NCBI GenBank assembly: GCA_030841085.1
Contig: JAVEDP010000025.1
Location: 62,001-126,000 of the forward strand
Reading direction: 5' to 3'
Source: Pyrinomonadaceae bacterium
GTDB taxonomy: Bacteria; Acidobacteriota; Blastocatellia; Pyrinomonadales; Pyrinomonadaceae
DNA: 64,000 nt
Position numbers and translations under genes: made by a program. Below the pieces are notes generated by a model that did not search any database, was not told the origin of the DNA, and was given only the letters and a program-made list of their open reading frames with translations. This document shows positions 62,636 to 64,000 of the stretch, one piece after another. Position 1 is the first letter of the stretch. Each line of letters begins with the position of its first letter.

Positions 62636-64000
62636 TTAACCACTAAACTTGGAATTCTCCAGCAGCACGTCATCCGGCCACAATTCGATCACTCGAAAAT
62701 CCGGCAGCATTCCCAGGATTTCGCCCAGGCTTGCCTGGTTTTCATAAAGTTCGTCATCGGAATATTCGGTAAATAGATAACGCGTACGCGACAGGGCTTC
62801 GCGGCCGCCACGTATCATCTCGCCTTCAGCGCCTTGTATGTCGGCTAAGATGAAATCGATCATCCTCAATTCGTGCTGCCTGCAAAAGCTGTCGAGCGTA
62901 ATAGTCTCGACTTCAACTGCTCGGCCGAAACTTACGGGAAAACGCGACAAATGATTGAGGGGTTGTTTAAGCGAAGAGGAGAAAGTCCATTCCTGACCCC
63001 AACCCTGCTCGCTCAACGTTAGCAGGCCACGGCCATCGTAATCGGAAATTGCTGCGCACTCTACCGTGACGTTGTTGCGCGCTGGTTGCTGGTTTCGCGG
63101 GTCGGGCTCGAGCGCGTGAAGGGAGACGCCGGGAATGTCAGCCATCCACCCGGTGTCAATGCCTCGATGAGCGCCAAGTTCGAGAAATGTTTTTGCGCCG
63201 GGGTAACGAAACTTATTTTCTACCCACTGCCGAATACTCGCTGGTCCCTGCTGCAGGGAAATCTTACTGCGGTCGAAAGCCTGGCGCCGAAGATGCGCTC
63301 GCGAGACACAATGCCCAAACGATCGCTCAGTGCTTTGATCGCCAATAATGCGTTCAAACTCCAGCGCGCACCGATGCCAAGCGTCCCACGACCAGCGATT
63401 CTGATGCTTGAGATGAAAAGCAGCCGGAAACTCCACGGTGTAAATCGGACGCCCCAGCGCAGCAAAGGTGTGTGGAATCCAGTAGTCCCAATATGGTTGG
63501 CCCATACTCAGAAAGGAATCTGAGAAAAGATCGGCGTCAGCCCCATGAAGCAGAAAAGCATCGATGCCGTCCGGTTCACGTGAAGCGTGCGCCTGGTCCC
63601 CGTCGTGGTTGTAGCGAACGAAATAGCAAAGCCCGCCCTCCGACAGCCAACGCGCGCGCTTCACCTCCCAGCTTTCCATTCGCAGTTCGATGTCGGAATT
63701 GATAAGAAGTGCAGGCGCATCGTGCGCAGCGGCCCACTTCAACATGGCATTTATAGGTATGTAGTGGGCCCCGAAGGTCGCTGCCGAAGTGTCGTTGACG
63801 GGAATGAAGTCTACGTCGAAATGTTTTGCGAGGTCTGAGATTTCCGAAGGGTGATTGAATGATCGCACTTGTAAGCCGGCGTTGCGCCAGGACTGAATGC
63901 ACCCGGCCGTCAGGCTTGGGTTCTGCTGGCGCGGTGAAAGAGAAGTAAGAGCAAAGATCGACTCTTTAGAAACAGTCCGGCTGCGTTTCGGCTTACCCGG
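62636..64000 (-). CDS. FkbM-family methyltransferase with N-terminal extension, 5' end outside window
   Basis: The frame is open from the stop at 62636 to the window edge (at least 454 residues), so the N-terminus is missing. A GTG at 63868 could be mistaken for the start, but the sequence before it (SIFALTSLSPRQQNPSLTAG) reads as continued protein. The first ~220 visible residues resemble a glycan-related domain of unknown type (ALLINSDIELR, GQPYWDYWIPHTFAALG). The FkbM methyltransferase follows: TFLELGAHRGIDTGW, HALEPDPRN and MIDFILADIQGAEGEMIRGG. Such enzymes O-methylate sugars or other small groups. It precedes the triple glycosyltransferase. Confidence 0.82.
   Translation of the reverse strand, partial: PGKPKRSRTVSKESIFALTSLSPRQQNPSLTAGCIQSWRNAGLQVRSFNHPSEISDLAKHFDVDFIPVNDTSAATFGAHYIPINAMLKWAAAHDAPALLINSDIELRMESWEVKRARWLSEGGLCYFVRYNHDGDQAHASREPDGIDAFLLHGADADLFSDSFLSMGQPYWDYWIPHTFAALGRPIYTVEFPAAFHLKHQNRWSWDAWHRCALEFERIIGDQSTERSFGHCVSRAHLRRQAFDRSKISLQQGPASIRQWVENKFRYPGAKTFLELGAHRGIDTGWMADIPGVSLHALEPDPRNQQPARNNVTVECAAISDYDGRGLLTLSEQGWGQEWTFSSSLKQPLNHLSRFPVSFGRAVEVETITLDSFCRQHELRMIDFILADIQGAEGEMIRGGREALSRTRYLFTEYSDDELYENQASLGEILGMLPDFRVIELWPDDVLLENSKFSG

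Noticed and set aside
62636-63868. FkbM-type gene as complete with GTG start at 63868
   Set aside because: The frame stays open to the window edge and the upstream translation reads as protein, so the gene is cut by the window.

Overview
The window looks like chromosome of an acidobacterium, most likely of the Blastocatellia/Pyrinomonadales type. This is inferred from gene content: many secreted FG-GAP/VCBS proteins ending in an ASPIC/UnbV domain, TPR proteins paired with them, and very large TonB-dependent receptors with an N-terminal carboxypeptidase-regulatory-like fold. No rRNA, tRNA, phage, transposase or CRISPR array was found. Coding density is high and base composition looks even, so this reads as a resident chromosomal region.

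Layout. (1) 233-2314: a secreted GH20 hexosaminidase. (2) 2558-16138, minus strand: a receptor locus made of two ROK regulators, a TonB-dependent receptor, then TPR, ASPIC, TPR, ASPIC. (3) 16332-22213: PPi-type phosphofructokinase, a CBM9-like secreted protein, aldo/keto reductase, GH30 glycosidase and a xylose-type periplasmic binding lipoprotein. (4) 22735-27078: a histidine kinase with a double seven-bladed propeller, a zinc-ribbon membrane protein and a NarL-type regulator. (5) 27604-32584: a second TonB-dependent receptor, an APC permease, and an AhpD-like gene in which an in-frame TGA replaces the second cysteine of the CxxC motif, directly before a strong stem-loop (probable selenoprotein). 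(6) 32588-46972: an ASPIC lipoprotein, an UnbU/UnbV-like pair, two giant TPR-VCBS-ASPIC fusions sharing an unrecognised C-terminal domain, a Gfo/Idh/MocA oxidoreductase and a nitrilase-family amidohydrolase. (7) 47002-56381: NagX-like acyltransferase, GH5, alpha/beta hydrolase, membrane spermidine-synthase-like protein, beta-propeller lactonase, a small secreted protein and GH16. (8) 56531-64000: two phosphohexomutase paralogues, one lacking the catalytic serine, a triple-module glycosyltransferase and an FkbM methyltransferase gene that runs off the window.

Together the genes suggest a polysaccharide-scavenging cell: secreted GH5, GH16, GH20 and GH30 enzymes, outer-membrane receptors, sugar-sensing regulators and cytoplasmic sugar metabolism. 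The function of the ASPIC/TPR system is unknown. Its pairing as adjacent genes in one locus and as single fused polypeptides in another argues that the two parts work together.

Several intergenic gaps hold structured repeats. The best is a 73-base element at 2359-2431 that folds on paper into a perfect cloverleaf. Relatives with compensating stem changes lie at 27092-27149, 56443-56518 and 57905-58235. Other hairpin arrays lie at 34494-34670, 55116-55255 and 21038-21115. All calls come from reading the sequence; no database search was run.
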